From positions 421,001 through 485,000 of the forward strand of contig NZ_LR134293.1 of the NCBI RefSeq assembly GCF_900636575.1: a stretch of 64,000 bases of DNA, written 5' to 3'. This document shows positions 1-8,245 of the stretch, one piece after another. This stretch comes from Streptococcus canis (GTDB lineage: Bacteria; Bacillota; Bacilli; Lactobacillales; Streptococcaceae). A program made the translations under genes and the position numbers. Position 1 is the stretch's first letter; each line of letters opens with the position of its first letter. The notes under the pieces are model-generated. The model did no database searches. It saw nothing but the letters and a program-made list of their open reading frames with translations, and was not told the origin of the DNA.

Positions 1-225
1 CACAAAACTAGGAATCCCAAAAATATTCCATTCTTGTGCCACTTCGATAAATTGGTCGCGATTCACACGGACAAAGGTCATACTCGCATGCTCTGCTTCA
101 ATGTCTGGCATTACAGGGTAGATAAATTGACAATCTGGACACCAGTCAGCTGTGAAAAACAAAACGAGCTTATCTTCATTTTCAATAAGAGCTGCTAGCT
201 CCTCGTAAGTTGTTGGTGTAATCAT
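1..225 (-). CDS. thioredoxin family protein (3' end outside window)
   Basis: The minus strand from position 225 encodes a thioredoxin-like protein beginning MITPTTYEELAALIENEDK. A WCPDC dithiol motif follows a strand-forming LVLFFTADWCPDC stretch, and the later IPSF segment fits the cis-proline region. The fold and the CxxC motif indicate a cytoplasmic thiol-disulfide oxidoreductase, although the partner is not visible. The ATG is preceded by GAGGAGG, which lies inside the end of the upstream DUF4651 gene. The two genes are 2 bp apart and probably co-translated. The C-terminus runs off the window, so length cannot be compared with the family. Confidence 0.85.
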   Translation of the reverse strand, partial: MITPTTYEELAALIENEDKLVLFFTADWCPDCQFIYPVMPDIEAEHASMTFVRVNRDQFIEVAQEWNIFGIPSFV

Positions 226-227
226 CT

Positions 228-515
228 CTATTCCTCCTCAAAGCTAATATGCCCATTATGATAGGTGTACAGATACTGTTTGCCACCTGTCATGACAACA
301 CCACCCGAAATCGGCTCAGAACTATTCTTTACAGTAGTCACATATAAAACGTCAATTTGCCCCAGTTTTGAAAAAAAAGCACGTAAGTCTCTTGTTACTT
401 GTTGACGTTCTTTCTCCTGATAATAATCATTTATCATTATTCCGAGACCGATAACCAAGCCTGCTCCAAGTAATCCTGAAATAATACCTATTTTCTTTTT
501 ACTCATACCTTTCAT
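228..515 (-). CDS. DUF4651 family small membrane-anchored protein
   Basis: This 95-residue protein has one N-terminal hydrophobic segment (about residues 8-27) after a lysine-rich start. A coil-prone charged stretch (YYQEKERQQ) and a small C-terminal domain follow. It matches the streptococcal DUF4651 type that lies just upstream of a thioredoxin gene; family function is unknown. The membrane orientation is probably N-in with the C-terminal domain outside. A second possible start is the ATG at 506. It forms an operon with the downstream thioredoxin gene, whose ribosome binding site is embedded in its last codons. Confidence 0.7.
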   Translation of the reverse strand: MKGMSKKKIGIISGLLGAGLVIGLGIMINDYYQEKERQQVTRDLRAFFSKLGQIDVLYVTTVKNSSEPISGGVVMTGGKQYLYTYHNGHISFEEE

Positions 516-605
516 TTTATCATAAAAAAGGCAAGATAAGCTAGCCTAAAATCAACCATGACGGGCATAAATCAGCTAAAATTAAAAATTTTATCCAATC
601 ACTAC

Positions 606-634
606 TTGACAAAAAAGGCAAAAGTGCTTAGACT
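606..634 (+). promoter_or_regulatory. sigma-A promoter for the small membrane peptide gene
   Basis: TTGACA (606-611) and TAGACT (629-634) are separated by exactly 17 bp. The promoter points toward the 57-codon ORF at 720. An inverted repeat (AAGCATGG/CCCATGCTT) follows in the leader, so the transcript has a structured 5' end. Confidence 0.65.
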
Positions 635-719
635 GAAATTACATTTATTAAGCATGGTTTATTTTTAAATTAAACAACCCATGCTTTTGATAATTTCTAG
701 AAAATAGAAGGTTCCTCTT

Positions 720-893
720 ATGACCCCATTATCCTTACTTTTCGCCAGTGGAGAGTCTTTTCGTACTATAAGTGCCCTACTATTCTTACTGACCAGCCTT
801 TGCTTTATCATCTTAATGATCACCTTACTTCCTAAAAAAACAGCTTACGGCAAAAAGACAAGCACTCCTCACAAAAGTCCTAGAGAATCCTAA
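720..893 (+). CDS. small single-pass membrane peptide, 57 aa
   Basis: The ATG at 720 follows AGAAGG at a suitable distance. The peptide begins MTPLSLLFASGESF, continues through one strongly hydrophobic helix (about residues 17-38, rich in L, F, I) and ends in a basic tail (PKKTAYGKKTSTPHK). I do not recognise a family. A good promoter upstream and an intrinsic terminator overlapping the stop codon bracket it as its own transcription unit, which supports it being real. A toxin-like or membrane-modulating peptide is possible, but nothing in the sequence proves it. Confidence 0.55.
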   Translation: MTPLSLLFASGESFRTISALLFLLTSLCFIILMITLLPKKTAYGKKTSTPHKSPRES

Positions 894-907
894 TCTCTAG
901 GTTTTTT
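879..907 (+). terminator. intrinsic terminator of the small peptide gene
   Basis: CCTAGAGA (879-886) pairs with TCTCTAGG (894-901) and is followed by TTTTTT. The stop codon TAA lies in the loop, so the terminator overlaps the coding end. Confidence 0.8.
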
Positions 908-991
908 GTTTGCCTTTAATGTTCCTGATTTTTTACACGCTATCAGTCGAAAACGGCTTCAAGACCTGTAGGGTCTGGAAATCGTAACCCA

Positions 992-1020
992 TTCTTGCTT
1001 AAAAAGTGGTAAAATATAAG
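992..1020 (+). promoter_or_regulatory. probable pepA promoter
   Basis: TTCTTG (992-997), a 17-bp spacer and TATAAG (1015-1020) lie 50 bp before the pepA start. The spacing is ideal but the -35 box is imperfect. Confidence 0.5.
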
Positions 1021-1070
1021 ATAGATGACCGTGTTGAACTGGTCTGAAACCTTATTAATGGAGCAAAAAA

Positions 1071-2138
1071 ATGACAGATTTATTTTCAAAAATCAAAGAA
1101 GTAACTGAACTGGATGGTATTGCTGGCTACGAACATAGTGTCCGTGATTACCTCCGCACCAAAATAACCCCACTGGTTGACCGTGTTGAAACAGATGGGC
1201 TTGGTGGGATTTTTGGTATTAGAGACAGTAAAGCTGAGCAAGCACCTCGTATTTTAGTAGCTGCGCACATGGACGAAGTTGGGTTTATGGTGAGCGATGT
1301 CAAAGCTGACGGAACCCTGCGCGTGGTTGGTATCGGTGGCTGGAACCCACTTGTTGTCAGCTCACAACGGTTTACTCTTTACACACGCACTGGTCAAGCT
1401 ATTCCCCTTATTTCAGGATCAGTACCACCTCATTTTTTACGTGGGGCAAATGGCTCTGCTAGCCTACCTAACATTGAAGATATTGTGTTTGATGGTGGCT
1501 TTACAGATAAGGCAGAAGCTGAAAGCTTTGGCATTACACCGGGAGATATTATTGTCCCTCAATCTGAAACTATCCTAACAGCCAATCAAAAAAATATCAT
1601 TTCAAAAGCTTGGGATAATCGCTATGGCGTTCTCATGGTAACAGAAATGCTTGAAACTCTGAAAGGACAAGACCTTAACAACACCCTAATTGCAGGTGCT
1701 AACGTTCAAGAAGAAGTTGGTCTGCGCGGAGCCCACGTCTCAACCACCAAGTTCAACCCTGAACTCTTTTTTGCAGTAGATTGTTCGCCTGCTGGCGATA
1801 TTTATGGCAATCCTGGGACAATCGGAGATGGCACCTTGTTGCGTTTCTACGACCCAGGCCATGTCATGCTCAAAGATATGCGTGATTTCTTACTCACAAC
1901 GGCTGAGGAAGCTGGTGTCAATTTCCAATACTATTGTGGCAAGGGAGGCACAGATGCAGGTGCTGCACACCTTCAAAATGATGGTGTTCCATCAACAACT
2001 ATTGGGGTTTGTGCACGCTATATTCACTCTCACCAAACCCTCTACGCCATGGACGATTTCGTAGAAGCCCAAGCCTTCTTACAAGCCATTGTCAAAAAAC
2101 TGGATCGCTCAACCGTTGACTTGATTAAACATTACTAA
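1071..2138 (+). CDS. pepA: glutamyl aminopeptidase PepA (M42 family)
   Basis: This 355-residue cytosolic metallo-aminopeptidase removes N-terminal Glu/Asp residues from peptides. Family hallmarks are visible: AAHMDEVGF (metal-binding His and Asp near residue 66), the catalytic EEVGLRGA segment, a metal-binding VDCSPAGD and GGTDAGAAH near the C-terminus. Length is normal for M42 enzymes, which assemble into dodecamers with two metal ions per subunit. The start follows an AATGGAG ribosome binding site. In casein- or host-protein-fed streptococci PepA supplies amino acids from imported oligopeptides. The neighbouring proC lies 47 bp downstream on the same strand and may share transcription. Confidence 0.93.
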   Translation: MTDLFSKIKEVTELDGIAGYEHSVRDYLRTKITPLVDRVETDGLGGIFGIRDSKAEQAPRILVAAHMDEVGFMVSDVKADGTLRVVGIGGWNPLVVSSQRFTLYTRTGQAIPLISGSVPPHFLRGANGSASLPNIEDIVFDGGFTDKAEAESFGITPGDIIVPQSETILTANQKNIISKAWDNRYGVLMVTEMLETLKGQDLNNTLIAGANVQEEVGLRGAHVSTTKFNPELFFAVDCSPAGDIYGNPGTIGDGTLLRFYDPGHVMLKDMRDFLLTTAEEAGVNFQYYCGKGGTDAGAAHLQNDGVPSTTIGVCARYIHSHQTLYAMDDFVEAQAFLQAIVKKLDRSTVDLIKHY

Positions 2139-2185
2139 ATTAGTGTTAGCCTGACTAACCACAATATCCCATGAGGAGCAACAGC

Positions 2186-2962
2186 ATGAAAATTGGAATT
2201 ATTGGTGTTGGCAAAATGGCTAGCGCTATCATCAAAGGCCTTAAACAAACGCCCCATGAACTTATCATTTCAGGATCATCTTTAGAACGGTCTAAGGAAC
2301 TTGCTGAGCAATTAACACTGCCTTATGCCATGTCCCATCAAGACCTTATTGACCAAGTTGACCTTGTTATTTTAGGCATCAAGCCTCAATTATTTGAAAT
2401 GGTCCTCAAACCACTTCACTTCAAACAACCTGTTATATCTATGGCAGCAGGCATTTCTCTCCAAAGACTGGCAACATTAGTAGGAGAAGACCTCCCTTTG
2501 CTACGTATCATGCCAAACATGAACGCACAGATTCTCCAAAGCAGCACCGCTTTAACTGGAAACGCTTTGGTGTCTCAGGAATTACAAGAACGTGTTCGAG
2601 ACTTAACAGATAGCTTTGGCAGCACTTTTGTTATCAGTGAAAAGGATTTTGACACCTTTACCGCTTTAGCAGGGTCAAGTCCCGCCTATATTTACCTCTT
2701 TATTGAGGCCTTGGCTAAGGCTGGTGTCAAGAATGGCATTCCTAAAGCAAAGGCGTTGGAGATTGTTACCCAGACAGTCTTGGCAAGCGCCAACAATCTC
2801 TTAGCCAGCTCTCAAAGTCCTCACGACTTTATCGATGCCATCTGCAGTCCTGGTGGAACAACTATTGCTGGGCTATTAGAATTAGAACGCCTTGGCCTCA
2901 CAGCTACTGTCAGCTCTGCCATTGACAAAACCATTGATAAGGCTAAACAGTTACAAAAATAG
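2186..2962 (+). CDS. proC: pyrroline-5-carboxylate reductase
   Basis: This 258-residue protein is the NAD(P)H-dependent last enzyme of proline synthesis, reducing pyrroline-5-carboxylate to proline in the cytoplasm. The N-terminal Rossmann motif MKIGIIGVGKMASAII binds the cofactor. RIMPNMNA and the C-terminal ALAGSSPAY...SPGGTT signature are the ProC hallmarks. I placed the start at the ATG at 2186 because GAGGAG lies 8 nt upstream and the protein then begins exactly at the Rossmann strand. An upstream in-frame ATG at 2171 would put that ribosome binding site inside the coding sequence. Confidence 0.93.
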   Translation: MKIGIIGVGKMASAIIKGLKQTPHELIISGSSLERSKELAEQLTLPYAMSHQDLIDQVDLVILGIKPQLFEMVLKPLHFKQPVISMAAGISLQRLATLVGEDLPLLRIMPNMNAQILQSSTALTGNALVSQELQERVRDLTDSFGSTFVISEKDFDTFTALAGSSPAYIYLFIEALAKAGVKNGIPKAKALEIVTQTVLASANNLLASSQSPHDFIDAICSPGGTTIAGLLELERLGLTATVSSAIDKTIDKAKQLQK

Positions 2963-3165
2963 GTACTACCATGTACCTCATTTAGCAAAACATCCCCGTT
3001 CAAGGACAAGTCACTTAACTGTTAGACAAAACATCTAACAAGGAAGTTAAACTGTTCTCAAACAGGGGTGTTTTCTTGTCTTTAGAATGTTTAGAATGGG
3101 ATTACATTTTTTTAGAAACCCAATGTCTAAGGAAGAAATAAAGATAAGTCAAAATCAAAGGCAAT

Positions 3166-3537
3166 TTATACGACACAAGGTCTCGAATAGTTAATTGGGG
3201 AAAAAAAGCATAAAACAATAAAAAGATTAATGATCACGTAAAAGCAGTAGACCTGTGTCTGTTTTCGAATGGCACGATTACGCTCATCGTGCAGAGCCAC
3301 CAAATAATTTTTTAAATCAGTAGGTTCTGTAAACACATAAAAGAAAAAGGTTGAAGCAATCAAAAACAAGGGGGCAAGGAAAAAGAACAGAGTTCCCTGT
3401 CTCATATTTCCACGTGTCATTGACCAAATACCCCAAGTCGCGGATAAAAAGCCTAAAGCAACCAATACATGGCCAATTCGAGTATAGACCTTTTCCCAGT
3501 ACTGGCATTTTTGTTTAAGTGAAGGTTCCTTTTTCAT
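3166..3537 (-). CDS. hypothetical membrane protein, 123 aa
   Basis: I do not recognise a named family. The protein has a charged N-terminus, then three hydrophobic segments (about residues 22-42, 48-68 and 98-114), with a basic loop (HDERNRAIRKQ) between the second and third. This is a small polytopic membrane protein. It follows an XRE-type regulator gene and a decayed CPBP protease fragment on the same strand. The original operon was probably regulator, membrane protease, then this gene. The arrangement resembles streptococcal loci where a small Cro-type regulator controls a membrane protein, but the role is unknown. Confidence 0.55.
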   Translation of the reverse strand: MKKEPSLKQKCQYWEKVYTRIGHVLVALGFLSATWGIWSMTRGNMRQGTLFFFLAPLFLIASTFFFYVFTEPTDLKNYLVALHDERNRAIRKQTQVYCFYVIINLFIVLCFFSPINYSRPCVV

Positions 3538-3554
3538 ACCTCAATCTCCTTATG

Positions 3555-3692
3555 TTAAGAAATCATCGTTGTCGCAAGAGTCATCACTATCAGGGCTATG
3601 CCGTTATTCAAAAAGTGAACCAGCAGGACGTGTGCTCGTTTTTGTATTTTGCGATAACAGAACCCAAAATAAGCCCCATACCGCCGTAAATA
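3555..3692 (-). pseudogene. remnant of a CPBP (CAAX/Abi-type) intramembrane protease
   Basis: Between the regulator and the membrane protein genes the minus strand keeps the C-terminal part of a CPBP protease. GGMGLILG is followed, after a change of reading frame, by KRAHVLLVHFLNNGIALIV and a stop at 3555-3557. The HFLNN segment is the conserved third motif of this family. The N-terminal two thirds, with the EExxxR motif, are absent and the remnant contains a frameshift. This was therefore once a full membrane protease gene that has been deleted and is decaying. Confidence 0.6.
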
Positions 3693-3694
3693 AC

Positions 3695-3901
3695 CTAATC
3701 GTCTTGATTAAGATCAAACAAGAAAATCTCTTCAATACTTAGTTGAAAAAAAATAGCAAGTTTGTAGGCTAATTCAAGCGAAGCATTATAACGACCTTTT
3801 TCTAAAGAAATAATGGTCTGTCTCGTGACATTCATAGCATCAGCAAGTTCTGCCTGGCTAATATGTCTAGCCTTACGGAGTTCCTGAATACGATTATCCA
3901 T
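3695..3901 (-). CDS. XRE/Cro-type transcriptional regulator, 68 aa
   Basis: This is a minimal helix-turn-helix protein. RIQELRKARHISQAELADAM and VTRQTIISLEKGRYNASLEL form the recognition helices, and the IEEIFLFDL tail is typical of the small YgzD-like regulators. The start is placed at 3901 because GGAGG lies 5 nt upstream. An in-frame TTG further up overlaps that site. A near-consensus promoter precedes it, with two copies of ATGTAAAG flanking the -10 box as possible autoregulatory operators. It probably controls itself and the adjacent membrane protein genes. Confidence 0.8.
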   Translation of the reverse strand: MDNRIQELRKARHISQAELADAMNVTRQTIISLEKGRYNASLELAYKLAIFFQLSIEEIFLFDLNQDD

Positions 3902-3941
3902 CTTATCCTCCAAAATATTGTCAAGTTAACTTTACATTTAT

Positions 3942-3970
3942 AGTATAGTTTCCTTTACATTTTTTGTCAA
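3942..3970 (-). promoter_or_regulatory. promoter of the XRE regulator with flanking direct repeats
   Basis: On the minus strand TTGACA (3965-3970) and TATACT (3942-3947) are 17 bp apart. ATGTAAAG occurs in the spacer and again just downstream of the -10 box, spaced to be read by a dimeric regulator. The gene-free stretch from 3971 to 4156 shows nothing else that I can identify. Confidence 0.75.
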
Positions 3971-4156
3971 TAGTTTTCTCACTTATTTGTCATTTTAAAC
4001 ATAGTTTTGCTAGAGATTATCTTCTAGTAGCCCAGAGCCATATCTCTCTTTATCATAATACTATCTCAACGCGCCACCTTAGATACTCCATCCACCAATC
4101 TTTCTTCACTACTTGGCTGTAATGAGAGCGGCAACGGAAAATTGTTAGAAGACTAT

Positions 4157-4201
4157 CAAAAAAACCAAGTAGGGAAATCAATCGCTTTACCTTACTTGGT
4201 T
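4157..4201 (-). terminator. ackA terminator
   Basis: AACCAAGTA (from 4163) pairs with TACTTGGTT (ending at 4201). On the minus strand the hairpin runs into a T tract (A7 on the plus strand at its left edge), which is correct for stopping ackA transcripts. Confidence 0.75.
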
Positions 4202-4223
4202 ATTTATTGAAACTTAGCCTCTT

Positions 4224-5420
4224 TTATTTTGTATTTTTTAAGCGTTCAACATCACGCGCAATGCATAATTCTTCATCTGTTGAGATAACAAGAACCTTCA
4301 CTTTTGACTCAGGTGTTGAAATATCACCACGGTATCCGAAAACATTTTTCTCAGGGTCAATTTCCATGCCAAACCATGACAAGCCACCGATAACATCTTG
4401 GCGCATCAATGGTGCATTTTCACCCATACCAGCGGTGAAGACCAAAGCATCTGCTCCATTCAAAACAGCGAAATATTGACCAATGAATTTTTTAATACGA
4501 TCAATGAAGATATTGTAAGCTAAAACGGCATCTGGATCTTTCTCTTGCAAACCAGCTTCAATATCACGCATATCACTAGAAATGCCTGACACCCCACCAA
4601 GACCTGATGTCTTGTTTAACATATTCACAACATCAGCAGCGTCTTTTAGCTCTGGGTCTTGCTCAATTAAATAAGGAATAATAGCTGGGTCAATGTCACC
4701 AGAACGTGTTCCCATCATAGGACCAGCAAGTGGTGTGAATCCCATTGAAGTGTCAACGGATTGTCCATGGTAGTTGGCTGTAATTGACACACCATTTCCG
4801 ATATGAGCAGTGATTAGTTTCAACTCTTCTAATGGACGACCTAGCATTTTAGCAGCTTCTTGCGCCACATACTTATGACTTGTTCCGTGTGCCCCATATT
4901 TACGAACCTTATAGTCAGTGTAATATTTTTGAGGAATTGGGTAAAGATAAGTATGTTTTTGCATGCTTGTGTGAAATGATGTGTCAAACACACAAACACT
5001 AGTAATATCTGGCAAAATATCACGGAAAGCACGAATACCTGCTGCTGCTCCAGGATTGTGAAGCGGTGCTAAAGCTGACAATTCTTCAACCTGCTCAACA
5101 ACCGTGTCGTCCACGACAACAGATTCTTTAAAGTATTCGCCACCCGCAACGATACGGTGCCCAACACCTGTGATTTCATCATAGGCTGCAATGATTCCAA
5201 AGTGAATCAAATCATTCAACAAGATTTTAACAGCTTCTGTATGGTCGTGAATATCAAGAATTTGCTCTTCTTTTTTGCCATCGTACTTAACTGTTGAAAT
5301 AGAATCCTTGAGACCGATACGCTCAATAATCCCTTGTGCTAACACTTCTTCTTCTGGCATCTGATAAAGTTGCCATTTTAAACTGGAACTACCTGCATTA
5401 ATTGCAATTGTCTTTGACAT
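4224..5420 (-). CDS. ackA: acetate kinase
   Basis: This 398-residue protein catalyses acetyl phosphate + ADP to acetate + ATP, the ATP-yielding step of overflow and mixed-acid metabolism. It begins with the ASKHA phosphate loop [11 protein letters not shown] and carries the acetokinase signatures around [10 protein letters not shown] and [11 protein letters not shown], plus GNGVSI and the C-terminal [15 protein letters not shown]. Length is typical. A perfect CcpA cre motif lies just upstream in the leader. A hairpin terminator follows, so it is transcribed alone or with the upstream methyltransferase gene 58 bp away. Confidence 0.96.
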   Translation of the reverse strand: MSKTIAINAGSSSLKWQLYQMPEEEVLAQGIIERIGLKDSISTVKYDGKKEEQILDIHDHTEAVKILLNDLIHFGIIAAYDEITGVGHRIVAGGEYFKESVVVDDTVVEQVEELSALAPLHNPGAAAGIRAFRDILPDITSVCVFDTSFHTSMQKHTYLYPIPQKYYTDYKVRKYGAHGTSHKYVAQEAAKMLGRPLEELKLITAHIGNGVSITANYHGQSVDTSMGFTPLAGPMMGTRSGDIDPAIIPYLIEQDPELKDAADVVNMLNKTSGLGGVSGISSDMRDIEAGLQEKDPDAVLAYNIFIDRIKKFIGQYFAVLNGADALVFTAGMGENAPLMRQDVIGGLSWFGMEIDPEKNVFGYRGDISTPESKVKVLVISTDEELCIARDVERLKNTK

Positions 5421-5432
5421 TTTTAACCTCTC

Positions 5433-5447
5433 TTGAAATCGTTTTCT
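5433..5447 (-). promoter_or_regulatory. CcpA cre site in the ackA leader
   Basis: TTGAAATCGTTTTCT fits the cre consensus WTGNAANCGNWNNCW at every position. It lies just downstream of the predicted ackA start point, between promoter and start codon. This is established family knowledge applied to a sequence match; binding is not shown here. Confidence 0.7.
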
Positions 5448-5460
5448 GTGATGCTATTTT

Positions 5461-5489
5461 ATTATAACAAAAAATCAGTTAATTGACAT
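5461..5489 (-). promoter_or_regulatory. probable ackA promoter
   Basis: A TATAAT on the minus strand (5461-5466) is preceded at 17 bp by ATGTCA (5484-5489), within the end of the methyltransferase gene. The -35 box is imperfect. Confidence 0.55.
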
Positions 5490-6432
5490 TATCCAGTTTC
5501 CACTTTTTGAAATTATCCATAAGAGCATGAATATTCTCTGCAAGTTTCAAGTCCCGAATTGGATAAACAAAGGTTTCCATTGGGCGGTCTGTTTGTTTTT
5601 GCAAGACAATAATAGACTTGGCATTGGATGGATGACCAAAAATGGTGTCTGGTAGAGTAATTAGAGCCACCACCTGAGCATATCCTTTTAACCAATGTTT
5701 CAATAACTGGCTCTGAGGGCTCGTCAATAAATTGACTGGTGCCAGAAAAATCGCAAAGCCATCTTTTTTCAAGTATTTTAGAGACTGTTCCATTAATAAA
5801 TGGTGAGCATACGTATGCTCATCTGAACTAGCCACCTTGTAACGTTTGGCAATAGCATCGTTAGGATAATAGCCAACTGGCAAGTCACTGATGACAACAT
5901 CACTTTCTTTCAATAATTGAGGTCTTACTGCATCTTCTTGAATAAAATGAGCTGAAGAATCCATCACCTCTGCAATGCTGGCTGACAAATCAATCAAGAG
6001 ATCATCAAGTTCAATTCCTACATAATCAAGAGACTTGCTCGTGTTGTTGAGAAGGGTTTGAGCTAGGTTCCCTGTTCCACTCCCAATTTCAAGCACCTCT
6101 AAGCTATCTTTATCGCTCAATTGTTCCAACAGATAGAGAAGAATAAAACCAATAGTATCTGGTGTGAACTGATGGTTGGCTTGCAGTTGTTCAGTCTGAG
6201 CTGCCTTAATAAAAATAAACTGGTAGGCTCTGCGCCATTCTTCTTTTGTCAGGCACAAGGCTTTCAGTTTATCAATGTTTTGAGCCACCTGAGGACTGGC
6301 TCCCTCTGCCCCTAAATAAAAGGAGTTTTGTTCAACAATGGCATCATAAATATGGGTTTTTAAGTCATTTTCAATCAGTTGGCTATTCTCTAAAAGCAAC
6401 TGATAAGCTTCTTCAATTTTTTCAAAATTCAT
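5479..6432 (-). CDS. class I SAM-dependent methyltransferase (YtxK-like, com locus)
   Basis: This 317-residue protein has an N-terminal helical region and an N6-adenine-type methyltransferase domain. VLEIGSGTGNLAQ (near residue 110) is motif I for S-adenosylmethionine. SDLPVGYYP (near residue 184) replaces the usual NPPY-like catalytic motif. Homologues sit between the comG operon and ackA in streptococci and resemble B. subtilis YtxK. The substrate is not established. There is no target recognition domain, so a restriction role is unlikely. It follows comGG by 49 bp on the same strand and may be read through as part of the late competence operon. Confidence 0.8.
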   Translation of the reverse strand: MNFEKIEEAYQLLLENSQLIENDLKTHIYDAIVEQNSFYLGAEGASPQVAQNIDKLKALCLTKEEWRRAYQFIFIKAAQTEQLQANHQFTPDTIGFILLYLLEQLSDKDSLEVLEIGSGTGNLAQTLLNNTSKSLDYVGIELDDLLIDLSASIAEVMDSSAHFIQEDAVRPQLLKESDVVISDLPVGYYPNDAIAKRYKVASSDEHTYAHHLLMEQSLKYLKKDGFAIFLAPVNLLTSPQSQLLKHWLKGYAQVVALITLPDTIFGHPSNAKSIIVLQKQTDRPMETFVYPIRDLKLAENIHALMDNFKKWKLDNVN

Positions 6433-6481
6433 ATACCTATCATATCAAATTCCACCTTAAATGAAAAGAAATCCCGTTCCA

Positions 6482-6862
6482 TCAGTTTAAAGGAGATGAG
6501 GGGGCTAAGTGAGAAGAATTGGTTCTGCTCGTATTTTCTTTGGCTTCCTCCTCAGTTCGTTTAGGATATTGGAACTGGTAGCGCCTCTTGTGACCCAAGT
6601 CGATAGTAATAAGTTGTTGTCCTTTTCGACAAGTATAAGTGGCTTCTCCTTCTTTGAAAGAAAGATGACCAGAAGGTTGAGAAGGGTTTTGATGAATCAT
6701 TTCTGCCATTAACCTGGCTTTCACATAGGCTGTTTGTGCCTGATATTCCTTATGAAACTGCGTCATTTGGGATAGGTAAACTTGTAAAACCAACAAAAAA
6801 ACACTGGCCATCAACATAGCATATAAGAGGATACCCGCTTTAAGGTTGGTCTTGAAACGCAT
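6482..6862 (-). CDS. comGG: competence pilus minor protein ComGG
   Basis: This 126-residue last gene of the comG cluster encodes a protein with a single N-terminal hydrophobic segment (about residues 8-28) and a periplasm-facing mixed domain. It lacks the FTxLE prepilin cleavage motif of its neighbours, as is usual for ComGG, and position supports the call. It starts 22 bp inside the end of comGF. ComGG is a minor pilin needed for the transformation pilus that captures DNA outside the cell. Confidence 0.8.
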   Translation of the reverse strand: MRFKTNLKAGILLYAMLMASVFLLVLQVYLSQMTQFHKEYQAQTAYVKARLMAEMIHQNPSQPSGHLSFKEGEATYTCRKGQQLITIDLGHKRRYQFQYPKRTEEEAKENTSRTNSSHLAPSSPLN

Positions 6863-7280
6863 AATAAAAAGTCCTTTCTAAGCCACTTTTCCATTTTAAC
6901 TTAATGCTAACATAGGACTGGTCTGCCTGAATTTTAGTATGAGACAGACCAAATAACATGGGTTGGTAACCTTGACCATTACTAGCTGATTTCCGAAAAT
7001 CATGGCTTTTAGATTGACCTAAAGCTAAGGTTTTCTTTCCCTTTTTAATATAGAGTTTGTTATTTGTTACTTTTTGAAACCTAGCTCCATCTAATTCTTC
7101 ACGTAACTGCTGGGAAAACAAAAGCCAATGATCTTGGTCATGATTCGCCAGATAGTGGCTGTGCTTGAGGAGAGTTTTAGTTAGCCCTTGATACACTAAT
7201 AGCGATCCTGATATAACGAGCAGAGCAATTAAAGCTTCTAAAAAAGTAAACGCTCTAACCCTATTTGTCCTTTTGTTCAA
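6840..7280 (-). CDS. comGF: competence minor pseudopilin ComGF
   Basis: This 146-residue protein starts MNKRTNRVRAFTFLEALIAL, in which AFTFLE is a type IV prepilin cleavage/methylation signature followed by the hydrophobic helix. The C-terminal domain is short, as expected for a minor pseudopilin. The gene overlaps comGE by 20 bp and comGG by 23 bp, showing tight translational coupling in the operon. Confidence 0.88.
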   Translation of the reverse strand: MNKRTNRVRAFTFLEALIALLVISGSLLVYQGLTKTLLKHSHYLANHDQDHWLLFSQQLREELDGARFQKVTNNKLYIKKGKKTLALGQSKSHDFRKSASNGQGYQPMLFGLSHTKIQADQSYVSIKLKWKSGLERTFYYAFQDQP

Positions 7281-7557
7281 TCCTAATCACTTCTCCTTTA
7301 TCGTCCTGAATACTAATCTGATGTTCCGTTCTCCGAACAGTAATATGACAGCCATTGAGTGTGACTTCTTCACGGCCTGTCTGTACTGCCATCAGCGCCA
7401 AATTCAGTTTTTCTTGTTGATTGCGATAATGGGTTAGGGCGACCTGACCTTGCTGTAAACTAGTCAAAACTAGGATAACAATGGAAAATAAGAGCCCTGT
7501 CGCCATCACACTTTCAAGGGCTATGTAACCTTTCACTTGTTTTTTGATAATTTCCAC
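7261..7557 (-). CDS. comGE: competence minor pseudopilin ComGE
   Basis: The product carries GYIALESVMATGLL, a prepilin-like site with the invariant Glu, then a hydrophobic helix and a short domain ending EQKDK. The start is uncertain. There is no good ATG near the site, so I use the GTG at 7557, close behind a GGGGAG ribosome binding site. An ATG at 7602 or the ATT a few codons later are alternatives. It overlaps comGD by 44 bp. It functions as a minor pseudopilin in the competence pilus. Confidence 0.75.
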   Translation of the reverse strand: MEIIKKQVKGYIALESVMATGLLFSIVILVLTSLQQGQVALTHYRNQQEKLNLALMAVQTGREEVTLNGCHITVRRTEHQISIQDDKGEVIRIEQKDK

Positions 7558-7924
7558 TCCCCAGATAAAATTGGTAGCTGAGACGTTGTTCCCCTGTCTC
7601 AAAAGTTAACTTGGTCAACGAATGATTGCCTCCCATGTGATCAAGGACTAGCTGGCGACTACTTTTAACCCTTATCGAATCAGGTACTTTTAAGCCCTCA
7701 TCTTCTGTCCTAATTTCTTTAGAAGAAATCGTTAGAACCCGTTTTTCTTGCTGTAAAATGGCCACCTTTTGCTGATGCCGGTAAAGGTGCTCAAAACGGG
7801 TGAAAAATAAATGCTCTTGAACTCTCCGATAACTACTTGTCACTGGAAAAGATAAGCCCAGTACGATAAAGCTCATCACTGACAGACTCAGTAAAGTTTC
7901 AAGTAGCGTAAAAGCTTTAATCAT
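7514..7924 (-). CDS. comGD: competence minor pseudopilin ComGD
   Basis: From MIKAFTLLETLLSLS the protein has a textbook prepilin motif (FTLLE), a hydrophobic helix and an extracytoplasmic domain of about 110 residues. I place the start at 7924, where ATGATTAA overlaps the end of comGC. An in-frame ATG at 7942 would add six residues (MKKPVL). The 8-bp overlap suggests translational coupling. The protein belongs to the DNA-uptake pseudopilus. Confidence 0.85.
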   Translation of the reverse strand: MIKAFTLLETLLSLSVMSFIVLGLSFPVTSSYRRVQEHLFFTRFEHLYRHQQKVAILQQEKRVLTISSKEIRTEDEGLKVPDSIRVKSSRQLVLDHMGGNHSLTKLTFETGEQRLSYQFYLGSGNYQKTSERLHSP

Positions 7925-8243
7925 TAAGACTGGCTTTTTCATCTTTATGTTTGCCATAATAGTCGCGATAAGCTTTTTCTTGTTTGTCAGTGATGCTACC
8001 ATCTTCCTTCAGTTGGCTCAAACTTGGTTTTGAACCCTGAGATAATTCATATAGCTCCGCTTGATTCTCCACTAATTTAACAACAGCGGTATGACCTGTC
8101 TCGGTAACCCTGTCTTTTTGCTTGCTTAAATTTGGCACAAATAATAGCATCAAAACACTGATGACAAGAATCACCAATAACATTTCAAGAAGAGTAAATC
8201 CTTTTAGCTTCTTGTGTCGTAAGTTGTTCCATTGGTTTGTCAT
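7917..8243 (-). CDS. comGC: major competence pilin ComGC
   Basis: This 108-residue prepilin begins MTNQWNNLRHKKLKGFTLLE. KGFTLLEMLLVILVISVLML is the leader-peptidase/methylation site and polymerisation helix. The C-terminal region (residues 40-108) is charged and helical. It is the main subunit of the transformation pilus. The start at 8243 lies immediately after the comGB stop. A much longer upstream reading in the same frame runs through comGB and is not needed. Confidence 0.93.
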   Translation of the reverse strand: MTNQWNNLRHKKLKGFTLLEMLLVILVISVLMLLFVPNLSKQKDRVTETGHTAVVKLVENQAELYELSQGSKPSLSQLKEDGSITDKQEKAYRDYYGKHKDEKASLND

Positions 8244-8245
8244 AG

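Noticed and set aside
2987..3080. Strong terminator after proC
   Set aside because: Several short inverted repeats exist but none has both a good stem and an adjacent T tract, so I do not annotate it.
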